A DNA stretch of 64,000 bases from Bacteroidota bacterium (lineage in GTDB: Bacteria > Bacteroidota > Bacteroidia > Chitinophagales > Chitinophagaceae): contig JAUZOE010000006.1 of NCBI GenBank assembly GCA_030706605.1, forward strand, positions 62,001 to 126,000, written 5' to 3'. The notes beneath the pieces were generated by a model that saw nothing but the letters and a program-made list of their open reading frames with translations, had not been told where the DNA came from and did not search any database. This document shows positions 1 to 11,369 of the stretch, piece by piece. Position 1 is the first letter of the stretch. The number at the start of each line of letters is the position of its first letter. Position numbers and translations under genes: made by a program.

Positions 1-2093
<2,093 letters not shown>

Positions 2094-2140
2094 TTTTATT
2101 GCGGTCATCGATTGTGAACAGACTTTCAATGATCTTTTAT

Positions 2141-2181
2141 AAATACCGGTTGGAATAAACCTTCGAATCCAACCGGTATTT
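2141..2181. terminator. Bidirectional hairpin between convergent GH2 genes
   Basis: A perfect 14-bp inverted repeat (AAATACCGGTTGGA at 2141-2154, its complement at 2168-2181) with a 13-nt loop lies between the two convergent GH2 genes. Short T runs follow on either strand, so it probably terminates both transcripts. Confidence 0.7.
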
Positions 2182-2256
2182 TCAGTTATTTTAATACAAA
2201 AAAATGTCATTATACACCTAAGCAAGTTGGTTGATAAATTTATGACGATATCTGGT

Positions 2257-5010
2257 TTACCTGAAATCAAAATACAAAGTTCCTTTCAATGGTATATTCC
2301 CCTGCCTCACATTCATTTGGCTCTGAGGCCCCATTACACTAGCTTTATGAAACTTCGTACCTATGGGAGAAATACCATGCATAAAACCAATATCCCCTTC
2401 AGGAAAAGGCGGACTGACATTATCGTTCTTTGCCGCTTTGGGTTTTTCCGGATGCAGCATTTCAAGATAGATATTGGGCTGATCGGTATAGATAATAAAG
2501 TCACTTTCTTTATTCTGCAATTTTACCCAATATAGCTCTGAATGCCATCCTTTAAATTCAGGATAATTCCAATCCTGGCCGGTTACAGTATTGTTATAAG
2601 CTTTTTGCCAAACACCCAATTGTTGACCTTTTAACCTGTTTTTCCAAACACGGTATGGTCCCCGGCCCAACCATTTCATTCCATTTATTTTTTCTTCCGG
2701 ATAATTGAAAGTGATGCCCATAAAATCTACTACATCTTTTGTGATATAACTATATTCCAGCTTCGGAAGCTGACCGGATTGAAATATCCATTTTACTTGC
2801 AAGCTATCTCCTTCATATAATGGTTCTACCACAAAAATATCTCCCTCCTGCAAATATTTAAATTGACTTAAAGTTTGTTTACTACTTGCTAAAGAAGGAC
2901 CGTCACTTAGAGAAATATTTTTTTTACCATTAAAAATTTTTTGAAGAAACCCGGTTTCTTTATCAAAATAATAAGTAATTCCGTCACAGGAAATCGAGAG
3001 AGATCTCCCATCATCTTTTGTGATAAATGATTGGCTTTTAGGAATAGAGGACATCTTTTTTACAATTTCAGAAGGCATATGCATAGCCCAGCTCCAGGTA
3101 CAAATCGTATCGCCTTTAGCATCCAACACAGAAATATAGAAAGCATCTGCATTGCTTTTTCCAGGCAAGGGAATATGCAAAATTGTTTTTTGACCGGGTG
3201 CAACTGAATATAATTTTGCAGTTCCTTTTCGAATAATTTTTGGGAAAGTATTTTTTTCATTGGCACCAGTAAAAGAAAGCAATTCCCATTTAAAAGAGCA
3301 CTGATTCAAATTGGTATAGATATATCTGTTCTGAACTTCGATAGTGCCATTAAAATTTTTAGAAGCTTTCCTGGAATCAATATATACAGGACTCCAAAGT
3401 TCTTTTATCGTATAATAACTACCTTCTTTTTGACGATATGGTCCAAGTATGCCGTCAGGAGCAAAATTCCCGGCAACATCAATGCTGTCATGCCTGTCGG
3501 CCCGCACAACACCTTCATCAATAAACGACCATAAGAAACCTCCCGCTGCGCGTGGATACTTCATCATCTCATCCCAAAAATCCTCAAGCCCTGCCCCTTG
3601 TCCGCCATCAAATAAACCGTGTATAAATTCAGTCGGGAAAAACACTTCCGTACCATTGGCTACTTCATTTTGTATATATTTATAATCAGGATAGTGCTTG
3701 GTGTTAGTGCCATTAAATTTTTCCCATGGATGAATAACAAGCCTGTTTTGTGGATCGTATAATGCATAATCTCCGTCTAAAGCCCAATTCCAACCTCCTT
3801 CATTTCCATTATCCCAGATTACAATAGATGGATGGTTTACGTCACGAATTACCAATTCCTTAACCAACTTACTTCCAACCGTTGTATCGTATGCGGCCTG
3901 CCAGCCGGTAAGTTCATCTAATACAAATAAGCCAAGCGAATCACACAAATCTAAAAATTCTTTGTCTGGCGGATAATGGCTCATGCGCACAGCATTCATA
4001 TTCATGGCTTTCATTAGCCTGATATCCAGGAGATGAACACTGCGACTTAAAGTGCGCCCGGTTTCGGGCCATTCGCTGTGACGACAAACCCCTTTAAAAA
4101 TCACTTTCTTTCCATTTACATAAAAACCATCACCCTTTCTCAGTTCTGCTGTACGAAAACCAAATCTTTGTTTAATCGAATGGATAATTGCAGTTCCTTG
4201 CTTAATAGAAACTACAGCGTTATAAAGATTGGGCTGCTCCAGATTCCACAATTTTATGTTTGTAAAATGGTGATGCAACACACTATCACCATTGGCCAAA
4301 TGAAAAGAATTACCTACAGGTTTTCCTTTCAAATCATAAACCTGCGCTTCGATGGTTTGTTTAGCGTTGGCATTATTGAATACCTGCATGTTAAAATCAC
4401 CATTTGCTTTTGCGTCAATGGCAACTCTTTCAATAAAATTTTGTGGAACTATTTCTAAATAAACCGGACGAAAAATGCCGCCGAACAACCAAAAGTCCGC
4501 TTTTCGCTCTGCCCTGTTAACAGAAGCGTTAGTTGATTCTTTACTGACAGTAACTTCCAGCAAATTGGTTTTGCCAAAATGAATCATATCAGTAATGTCA
4601 TATTTAAATTCATAAAAACCACCCTGATGTATTGGTCCTGCTGACTGACCGTTAATCTTTACTTTGGTGTCTGTCATTGAAGCCCCAAAGACGATAAAGA
4701 TTTTTTTTTCTTTATACTTTGAGGCCACATTAAAATTGAATTTATACAATCCTTTCTCATCAGGATTATTTTTATCCTCATAATAATTATAAGAACCAAA
4801 ACCCTGCATTTCCCAGCACGAAGGCACCGGTATTTTTGACCATTTGCCACTATTACGCCCTGTAGTACACATAAAATTCCAGGCTACGGTATGGTCCTTA
4901 TCAGTGCCGGATAAATATTGAATAATAGTCTGCTGTGCCAGCGTTTGGTCAGAAACCGCTGACAACAAAAAAATAAAAAAAACTATTTTTTTGAAATAGC
5001 TGCGGTTCAT
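2257..5010 (-). CDS. Secreted GH2 family glycoside hydrolase
   Basis: Family 2 glycoside hydrolase, 917 residues from the chosen start. The ATG at 5010 gives a clean signal peptide (MNRSYFKKIVFFIFLL, cleavage near LAQQ); an in-frame ATG at 5061 would add 17 residues before it. Domain order: sugar-binding jelly roll (about 30-190), Ig-like domain (200-285), TIM barrel starting at RFGFRTAELR, then a linker domain and a Bgal_small-like C-terminus (WLGRGPYRVW). From the chosen start the acid/base is Glu404 in NGNEGG and the nucleophile Glu461 in PTEFIHG. The nucleophile motif differs from LacZ (EYAHAMGN), so the substrate may not be a simple beta-galactoside. It is convergent with the other GH2 gene and divergent from the GH3 gene, which suggests a small glycan-utilisation block. 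Confidence 0.9.
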   Translation of the reverse strand: MNRSYFKKIVFFIFLLSAVSDQTLAQQTIIQYLSGTDKDHTVAWNFMCTTGRNSGKWSKIPVPSCWEMQGFGSYNYYEDKNNPDEKGLYKFNFNVASKYKEKKIFIVFGASMTDTKVKINGQSAGPIHQGGFYEFKYDITDMIHFGKTNLLEVTVSKESTNASVNRAERKADFWLFGGIFRPVYLEIVPQNFIERVAIDAKANGDFNMQVFNNANAKQTIEAQVYDLKGKPVGNSFHLANGDSVLHHHFTNIKLWNLEQPNLYNAVVSIKQGTAIIHSIKQRFGFRTAELRKGDGFYVNGKKVIFKGVCRHSEWPETGRTLSRSVHLLDIRLMKAMNMNAVRMSHYPPDKEFLDLCDSLGLFVLDELTGWQAAYDTTVGSKLVKELVIRDVNHPSIVIWDNGNEGGWNWALDGDYALYDPQNRLVIHPWEKFNGTNTKHYPDYKYIQNEVANGTEVFFPTEFIHGLFDGGQGAGLEDFWDEMMKYPRAAGGFLWSFIDEGVVRADRHDSIDVAGNFAPDGILGPYRQKEGSYYTIKELWSPVYIDSRKASKNFNGTIEVQNRYIYTNLNQCSFKWELLSFTGANEKNTFPKIIRKGTAKLYSVAPGQKTILHIPLPGKSNADAFYISVLDAKGDTICTWSWAMHMPSEIVKKMSSIPKSQSFITKDDGRSLSISCDGITYYFDKETGFLQKIFNGKKNISLSDGPSLASSKQTLSQFKYLQEGDIFVVEPLYEGDSLQVKWIFQSGQLPKLEYSYITKDVVDFMGITFNYPEEKINGMKWLGRGPYRVWKNRLKGQQLGVWQKAYNNTVTGQDWNYPEFKGWHSELYWVKLQNKESDFIIYTDQPNIYLEMLHPEKPKAAKNDNVSPPFPEGDIGFMHGISPIGTKFHKASVMGPQSQMNVRQGNIPLKGTLYFDFR

Positions 5011-5368
5011 GAATACAAAAGACATTAATCTCATAGGAAAAAATTTAAGCAATCCTTGCATATAAAGTAATTCAAAAAAATTAATAAGTAGGGAAAGGAA
5101 AAGGTAATAAAAACTATGTAATTATTACACTATTTTCACGAGGTATTAAATTTAATATAACTATAATAATACTTCTTATTTTTATTTTTTCGCCGAATAA
5201 CCTCTGTTCATATAAAGCTTAAAGAATGATATTTAACTGGTTGGGGGGAATAGCCACAAAATAAAAATAAAATATTCCAACTCAAAGCCGATAATTCATT
5301 TTTTTCATGCATACAAAAAAACTTAATTGTTTAACTTGTGATCGCTATCTCAAAAATTAATTTATTTA
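5011..5368. promoter_or_regulatory. Divergent intergenic region between GH2 and GH3 genes
   Basis: AT-rich 358-bp region holding the divergent promoters of the two glycosidase genes. The only structured element noticed is an odd palindrome, TGTAATTATTACA, at 5117-5129, a possible operator. No gene, RNA or clear -33/-7 pair could be identified. Confidence 0.3.
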
Positions 5369-8296
5369 ATGAAAAAAATCCTGATTACACTTTTCTTTCT
5401 CGTTTTTCTAAAATTTATCGCTTTATCACAAATCACAAACCCCGTTGCTATGCATTGGGTAGATAGTGTATTCAATAGTCTAAATAATGATCAGAGAATT
5501 GCCCAATTGATGGTTTTACGCGAAAGCAGTTATAATACTGATGGTCCTGTCTATTATGATTCAGCGATTACGGATGCAATTCAAAAATATAACATTGGTG
5601 GCATTGTGCTTTTTCAGGGCAATCCCGTAAAGCAAGCCAATTTTATCAATTATTTTCAAAGCATTGCGAAAACGCCACTGATGGTTTGTATCGACGCTGA
5701 GTGGGGCTTAGGGATGCGGCAGGATAGTGTAATTCCATTGAATCACCAAATGATGTTAGGAGCTGTAAATGATACGTCAATAGTTGCTGCTTACGGAAAG
5801 GTAGTAGCAGAACAATGTAAGAGGGAAGGTATACATGTAAATTTCGCGCCAGTAGTTGATATCAATAATAATCCTGATAATCCTGTTATTAATGATCGCT
5901 CTTTTGGCGAAAATAAGTATAAGGTAGCCCGGTATGGCGTTATTTATATGAAAGCAATGCAAAATGAGGGCGTGTTGGCATGTGCCAAACATTTCCCGGG
6001 ACACGGTGATGTTTCTGTTGATTCACACCTTGACCTTCCGGTTATTAACAAAAGCATGAAACAATTGGATTCACTTGAACTATATCCTTTTGAGCAAATG
6101 TTTAATGCCGGTGTAGGTAGTTTGATGATTGCGCATTTATACATTCCTGCAATTGATGCCAGGGCAAATACTGCCACTTCTTTATCGAAAAATAATGTAA
6201 CAGGTTTATTAAGAAAGAAACTCAATTTTAATGGGTTGACTTTCACCGATGCATTAGGAATGAAAGGTGTTTCAAAGTTTTTCCCTGGAGGGCAAATTGC
6301 TGCTCAATCACTAATTGCAGGCAATGATATGCTTTGCCTACCCGAAGATGTCGCCGCTTCAATTGCTAAAATAAGGGAAGCCATTGACAACAATAAATTA
6401 AACTGGAATGATGTGTATTCAAAATGTAAAAAGGTATTGAAGTATAAATATTTATACGGAATTGCTAATGTAAAACCTGTTGATACTACAAACCTGGTAC
6501 ACGATCTGAATACAGGCGTAAATGATGTGAGAAAATTGGTAGCAGATAATGCCATCACTTTATTAAAAAATAATGATAAAGATTTATTGCCGTTGTCTGC
6601 TTTTCGTGCAGAAAAAGATATTGCTTATGTAGGAATAGGAATTGATAGTGCTAATACATTTGCTCAAAGAATGAAAAATGATTATGGTGCAGACATTTTT
6701 TATTTTGGTTATAATGAAGATAGTGCCAGGGTATTTTCAACAGCTGAACTGATAAAGAAACGATATAAGTCGGCGGTAATTGGCATTCATAATTACAAAA
6801 GATACCCAGCAGATAATTTTGGAATAAGTATATATGCGTTAGATCTTATCCATCAAATTCAGCAAAACAATAAAACCATCATTTTTGATTTTGGTAATCC
6901 CTATGCACTTAAAAACTTTTGTGGGTCAGATAACCTGGTTGCCTGTTATGAAGATGATTCCATAACGCAAGGATCTGCAGCCGATCTTTTAGAAGGAAAA
7001 ATATTTGCAAAGGGAACCTTGCCGGTAACTGTATGCGAAGATTTTAAGTATGGGATGGGTATTATTAATGGCAATCTTCATCTTCCATTCGCGGAACCTG
7101 AAGCAGTGAAACTAAATGCAGCCAAGCTTGCTATAATCGACAGTATCGCCAATAATGGAATTACTGACGGCGCCTACCCCGGTTGCGTTGTATTGGTTGC
7201 AAAAGATGGGAAAGTTGTTTTTGATAAAGCATTTGGGAAATTTAACTATGATACACCGCAGCCCGTAACCATGAATTCAATTTTTGATATGGCTTCGGTA
7301 ACGAAAGTCTGCGCAACTACACTTTCTGTTATGAAATTGTATGATGAAGGAAAAATAAAACTTAATGCCACTTTAGGCACCTATCTTCCCTGGGTTCGAA
7401 AGAGCAATAAGTCAAAATTAATAATCCGAAATATCTTACTCCACCAGGCCGGTCTTATTGCTTACATACCATTTTACAAAGAAGTTATTGATCCCCTCAC
7501 AGGTGAACCATTGCCGAGAATTTTTTCACACTATAAAAATAAAAAATTCAGCATTAGAGTTGCACAAAATTTATACTTAAGAAATGATTATCGCGATTCT
7601 ATGTACAGGGAAATACTTGACAGCAAACTCGGCCGCCCCAATAGGTATGTATATAGCGATAACGATTTTATCTTATTAGGAAAAATTGTTGAAACGATTT
7701 CCGGAATGACACTGGACAAGTACGTGAATAAATATTTTTATAAACCTATGGGGCTTTCATCTACAGGTTTTTTACCGAGAGAAAAATTTGACACAAATCG
7801 AATTGCCCCAACAGAATATGAAAAGCAATTCCGCATGCAACATCTTCATGCCGATGTTCACGATCCCGGATCTGCTATGTTTGGTGAAGTGGCGGGTCAC
7901 GCAGGTTTGTTCAGTGATGCAAATGACCTTTCAGCCATTATGCAAATGCTGCTGAATGGAGGTACATTTAACGGTAAACGCTATATTAGGTCTTCCACTA
8001 TAAAGTTATTTTCGGCATATAATAGCTCAGTCAGCAGACGAGGACTTGGTTTTGATAAACCAGAAAAAGATAATGCAACACGTAAGGATGCTTACCCGGC
8101 AAAATCGGTTTCCCCACTTGCTATCGGGCATACAGGTTATACCGGAACTTGTGTGTGGGCAGATCCGAAATATAATATTGTGTTTATATTTTTAAGCAAC
8201 CGGGTAGATCCTGATGGAGGCGAAAATTTAAAATTGCTTCATATGAATGTTCGTGGAAAAATCCAGGAAGCGATTTACAATGCGATGAATAAGTAA
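5369..8296 (+). CDS. Secreted GH3 beta-N-acetylhexosaminidase fused to beta-lactamase-like serine hydrolase
   Basis: 975-residue two-enzyme fusion. A signal peptide (MKKILITLFFLVFLKFIALS) is followed by a GH3 TIM barrel (about 25-370) with the NagZ-type signature KHFPGHGD at 207-214, Asp218/His220 of the catalytic loop, and nucleophile Asp294 in TFTDALGMKG. A GH3 C-terminal alpha/beta domain spans roughly 385-575. Residues 585-975 form a class C beta-lactamase/serine hydrolase domain with SVTK (Ser643, Lys646), a YSD motif at 762-764 and an HTG motif near the end. GH3-serine hydrolase fusions are known in Bacteroidota. A role in cell-wall or amino-sugar glycan turnover in the periplasm is inferred from the family. 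Confidence 0.9.
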   Translation: MKKILITLFFLVFLKFIALSQITNPVAMHWVDSVFNSLNNDQRIAQLMVLRESSYNTDGPVYYDSAITDAIQKYNIGGIVLFQGNPVKQANFINYFQSIAKTPLMVCIDAEWGLGMRQDSVIPLNHQMMLGAVNDTSIVAAYGKVVAEQCKREGIHVNFAPVVDINNNPDNPVINDRSFGENKYKVARYGVIYMKAMQNEGVLACAKHFPGHGDVSVDSHLDLPVINKSMKQLDSLELYPFEQMFNAGVGSLMIAHLYIPAIDARANTATSLSKNNVTGLLRKKLNFNGLTFTDALGMKGVSKFFPGGQIAAQSLIAGNDMLCLPEDVAASIAKIREAIDNNKLNWNDVYSKCKKVLKYKYLYGIANVKPVDTTNLVHDLNTGVNDVRKLVADNAITLLKNNDKDLLPLSAFRAEKDIAYVGIGIDSANTFAQRMKNDYGADIFYFGYNEDSARVFSTAELIKKRYKSAVIGIHNYKRYPADNFGISIYALDLIHQIQQNNKTIIFDFGNPYALKNFCGSDNLVACYEDDSITQGSAADLLEGKIFAKGTLPVTVCEDFKYGMGIINGNLHLPFAEPEAVKLNAAKLAIIDSIANNGITDGAYPGCVVLVAKDGKVVFDKAFGKFNYDTPQPVTMNSIFDMASVTKVCATTLSVMKLYDEGKIKLNATLGTYLPWVRKSNKSKLIIRNILLHQAGLIAYIPFYKEVIDPLTGEPLPRIFSHYKNKKFSIRVAQNLYLRNDYRDSMYREILDSKLGRPNRYVYSDNDFILLGKIVETISGMTLDKYVNKYFYKPMGLSSTGFLPREKFDTNRIAPTEYEKQFRMQHLHADVHDPGSAMFGEVAGHAGLFSDANDLSAIMQMLLNGGTFNGKRYIRSSTIKLFSAYNSSVSRRGLGFDKPEKDNATRKDAYPAKSVSPLAIGHTGYTGTCVWADPKYNIVFIFLSNRVDPDGGENLKLLHMNVRGKIQEAIYNAMNK

Positions 8297-8384
8297 ATTT
8301 TCACAAAGAGACACGAAATACTCAAAGTTTTTTCTTAGTAATCTTAGATACTAAGTGGGAGGTGAAATTATAGACTTTTATTTT

Positions 8385-8417
8385 TTTGCAAACAAAAATC
8401 AAATCTGTTTATTTTTG
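8385..8417 (+). promoter_or_regulatory. Bacteroidota-type promoter upstream of acs
   Basis: TTTG at 8385-8388 and TATTTTTG at 8410-8417 match the -33 and TAnnTTTG -7 elements with a 21-nt spacer, 54 nt before the acs ATG. Confidence 0.55.
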
Positions 8418-8471
8418 TCATATATTTTTTAAGAAGAAAAACGATTGCACAATTAAATAAATCTTTCTACA

Positions 8472-10409
8472 ATGGAATATCCTTTTCAAATTACTTCTCT
8501 GGAACAATATAAAGAACAGTATCAAAAAAGCGTTGATGAACCTGAATCCTTCTGGGGCGATATTGCAGAAAATTTTTATTGGCGTAAAAAATGGGATAAA
8601 GTTCTTGAATGGAATTTTAAAGAACCCAAAGTGGAATGGTTCAAAGGTGGCAAGCTAAACATTACTGAAAATTGTATTGACCGTCATCTGGAAACGATGG
8701 GGGAAAAGCCCGCCATCATCTGGGAACCAAATAATCCCGATGAAAGGACAAGGGTTGTTACTTATACAAGATTGCATAAAAGAGTTTGCCAGTTTGCACA
8801 AGTGTTGCTGAATAATGGAGTAAAAAAAGGAGATCGTGTTTGTATCTACATGGGAATGGTTCCTGAACTGGCCTATGCCGTGTTAGGATGTGCAAGAATT
8901 GGTGCTATTCACAGTGTAATTTTCGGAGGCTTTTCTGCACAAAGTATTGCAGACCGGCTGGAGGATGCTAAAGCAGAATTCATTGTAACCTGCGATGGCG
9001 CGTACCGCGGTGGGAAAGATATTCCTTTAAAAAGCATTATTGATGATGCATTGATTGGTAATAAAACTGTAAAAAAAGTAATCGTTTATACCAGGACAAG
9101 AACGCCCGTTTCAATGATCAAAGGTCGTGATGTTTGGTGGGAAGATGAAATGGATTATGCGTTATCACAAATAGAAAAGAATAATGTGGTAACCATGCCC
9201 GCAACGGAAATGGATGCTGAAGACCCACTGTTTATTTTATATACTTCAGGTTCAACAGGTAAACCCAAAGGCGTTGTGCATACATGCGGCGGTTATATGG
9301 TTTGGACAACCTATACTTTTGTAAATGTGTTTCAATACAAACCGGGCGATGTACACTTTTGCACAGCAGATATAGGTTGGATAACGGGACACAGCTATAT
9401 AGTTTATGGTCCTTTAGCTGCAGGAGGAACAAGTGTAATGTTTGAAGGCGTTCCTACCTGGCCTGATGCCGGCCGTTTTTGGGATATAGTTGATAAATAC
9501 AAAGTAAATGTTCTTTATACTGCTACAACCGCCATTAGAAGCCTGATGAGTTATGGATTGGATCCTTTGCAGGGAAAAGATATGTCATCATTAAAAGTGC
9601 TGGGTACCGTTGGTGAACCAATCAATGAAGAAGCATGGCATTGGTACGATCAACACATAGGAAAAAAGAAATGCCCTATAGTGGATACCTGGTGGCAAAC
9701 AGAAACCGGTGGAATTTTAATTTCCAATCTTGCCGGGATTACTCCAGCAAAACCAAGCTGGGCTACATTACCGATGCCGGGAGTGCAGCCTGTGTTAGTC
9801 GATGAACGAGGAAAGGAAGTAACAGAACCTGACGAGCACGGATTGTTGAAAGGCAATCTTTGTATTAAAGCGCCATGGCCCGGAATTATAAGAACCACAT
9901 ATGGCGACCATGAAAGGTGCCGCACTAATTATTTTGCCACTTATGAGAATCTTTATTTTACAGGAGACGGTGCTTTAAAAGATAAGGACGGAAACTTTAG
10001 GATTACGGGCAGGGTTGATGATGTATTGAATGTAAGCGGCCACCGCATTGGTACCGCTGAAATTGAAAATGCCATTAATATGCATGCAAGTGTTGTGGAA
10101 AGCGCAGTTGTTGGTTTCCCGCATAGTATTAAAGGGCAGGGCGTTTATGCTTTTGTAATCACTGAAAAGAAACATCCGGAAGATGACCTTGCTAAAAAGG
10201 ATATCCTGGAAACAGTGTCCAGGATTATCGGCCCTATTGCCAAACCAGATAAAATTCAGTTTGTAAATGGCCTTCCCAAAACAAGGAGTGGTAAAATTAT
10301 GCGAAGGATTCTTCGAAAAATTGCCGAAGGAGAAACAGAAAATTTGGGTGATACCAGTACTTTGCTTGATCCCTCAATTGTGGATGAAATAAAACAGAAT
10401 AAAGTATAA
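8472..10409 (+). CDS. acs: Acetyl-CoA synthetase (acetate-CoA ligase, AMP-forming)
   Basis: Cytoplasmic enzyme that activates acetate to acetyl-CoA through acetyl-AMP. The 645 residues match the usual length. Visible signatures are the adenylate-forming P-loop YTSGSTGKPKGVVH, the acetate-pocket motif DTWWQTETGG, and the C-terminal PKTRSGKIMRR with Lys608, the lysine that is acetylated to regulate the enzyme in other bacteria. A Bacteroidota-type promoter sits just upstream, and an alpha/beta hydrolase gene follows after 18 bp on the same strand, so these and queA may be co-transcribed. No truncation or missing residue was seen. Confidence 0.97.
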   Translation: MEYPFQITSLEQYKEQYQKSVDEPESFWGDIAENFYWRKKWDKVLEWNFKEPKVEWFKGGKLNITENCIDRHLETMGEKPAIIWEPNNPDERTRVVTYTRLHKRVCQFAQVLLNNGVKKGDRVCIYMGMVPELAYAVLGCARIGAIHSVIFGGFSAQSIADRLEDAKAEFIVTCDGAYRGGKDIPLKSIIDDALIGNKTVKKVIVYTRTRTPVSMIKGRDVWWEDEMDYALSQIEKNNVVTMPATEMDAEDPLFILYTSGSTGKPKGVVHTCGGYMVWTTYTFVNVFQYKPGDVHFCTADIGWITGHSYIVYGPLAAGGTSVMFEGVPTWPDAGRFWDIVDKYKVNVLYTATTAIRSLMSYGLDPLQGKDMSSLKVLGTVGEPINEEAWHWYDQHIGKKKCPIVDTWWQTETGGILISNLAGITPAKPSWATLPMPGVQPVLVDERGKEVTEPDEHGLLKGNLCIKAPWPGIIRTTYGDHERCRTNYFATYENLYFTGDGALKDKDGNFRITGRVDDVLNVSGHRIGTAEIENAINMHASVVESAVVGFPHSIKGQGVYAFVITEKKHPEDDLAKKDILETVSRIIGPIAKPDKIQFVNGLPKTRSGKIMRRILRKIAEGETENLGDTSTLLDPSIVDEIKQNKV

Positions 10410-10427
10410 TTTTCCGGAAATAATTTT

Positions 10428-11366
10428 ATGAAAAGATTTTTCAAAATACTTATATGGACATTTTTAATTTTTTTCATACTGATCAATTTTATAAGTGCAA
10501 CGAACGCATATAAGTTTACCCATTTTTATAATCCGGGAGAAGTAGTAATAAAACCAGAAAGCAAAAAAACTACATGGGACCATGTTACTGATATAATTTT
10601 CGGAAAAGATTATATCAAGAAAAAAAATATTCCCATCCCCGATTCTTTTTCAAAAGTTATTATCACAACAAAAGATCAGATAAAACTAGAAGGTTGGTAT
10701 AACAAAGCTAATAATCCTATAGGTTCAGTTGCACTATTTCATGGTTATGGTGATAATAAAACTGATATACTTGAAGAAGGAAAATCCTTTTTAAATATGG
10801 GATTCAATGTTTTGTTACTTGATTTTCGAGGACAGGGAAGTAGTGGTGGTAACACCTGTACGATTGGTTACAGCGAAGCAGAAGATGTAAAGTTGGGTTA
10901 TAATTTTCTAAAAGCGAAAGGCGAAAAAAATATAGTTCTTTGGGGAATTTCAATGGGTGCGGCCTCCATTACCCACGCAATAGATGAATACCATCTTCAA
11001 CCATCTAAAGTAATCCTGGAAATGCCTTTTGCAACAATGGAAAACGCTGTAGAAGGTCAATTGAGAACAATGCATCTGCCTGGCGAGCCTTTAGGAGTAT
11101 TGCTTGCTTTCTGGGGTGGAATTGAACATGGCTTTTGGGCTTTTAATGTAAACCCTGACGAATATGTAAAAAATATTCATTGCCCTGTATTAATGCAGGT
11201 AGGGTTGCATGATGAAAGAGTGACTCCAAAAGAAAGAGAAGAAATATTTGAAAACCTTCGCCAACCCAAGCGACTGGTAATTTATAATAACAGCGGCCAT
11301 GAATCTCTTTGTAAAAAAGAACATTTAAAATGGTTGGCTAGTGTATCTGCATTTCTAAATAGTTAA
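10428..11366 (+). CDS. Membrane-anchored alpha/beta hydrolase
   Basis: 312-residue serine hydrolase of the alpha/beta fold. Residues 5-25 form one hydrophobic segment that is an uncleaved anchor or signal peptide. The oxyanion-loop motif FHGYGDN lies at 104-110, the nucleophile elbow GISMG at 173-177 has Ser175, and the likely triad partners are Asp262 (LHDERV) and His291 (SGHES). The order matches the YqkD/FrsA-like 'lysophospholipase' group, but the substrate cannot be told from sequence. It lies 18 bp after acs and only 3 bp before the queA start, so co-transcription is likely. Confidence 0.85.
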   Translation: MKRFFKILIWTFLIFFILINFISATNAYKFTHFYNPGEVVIKPESKKTTWDHVTDIIFGKDYIKKKNIPIPDSFSKVIITTKDQIKLEGWYNKANNPIGSVALFHGYGDNKTDILEEGKSFLNMGFNVLLLDFRGQGSSGGNTCTIGYSEAEDVKLGYNFLKAKGEKNIVLWGISMGAASITHAIDEYHLQPSKVILEMPFATMENAVEGQLRTMHLPGEPLGVLLAFWGGIEHGFWAFNVNPDEYVKNIHCPVLMQVGLHDERVTPKEREEIFENLRQPKRLVIYNNSGHESLCKKEHLKWLASVSAFLNS

Positions 11367-11369
11367 TGA

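Noticed and set aside
8334-8355. CTTAGTA inverted repeat after the GH3 gene
   Set aside because: Short AT-rich stem with no T run; too weak to call a terminator.
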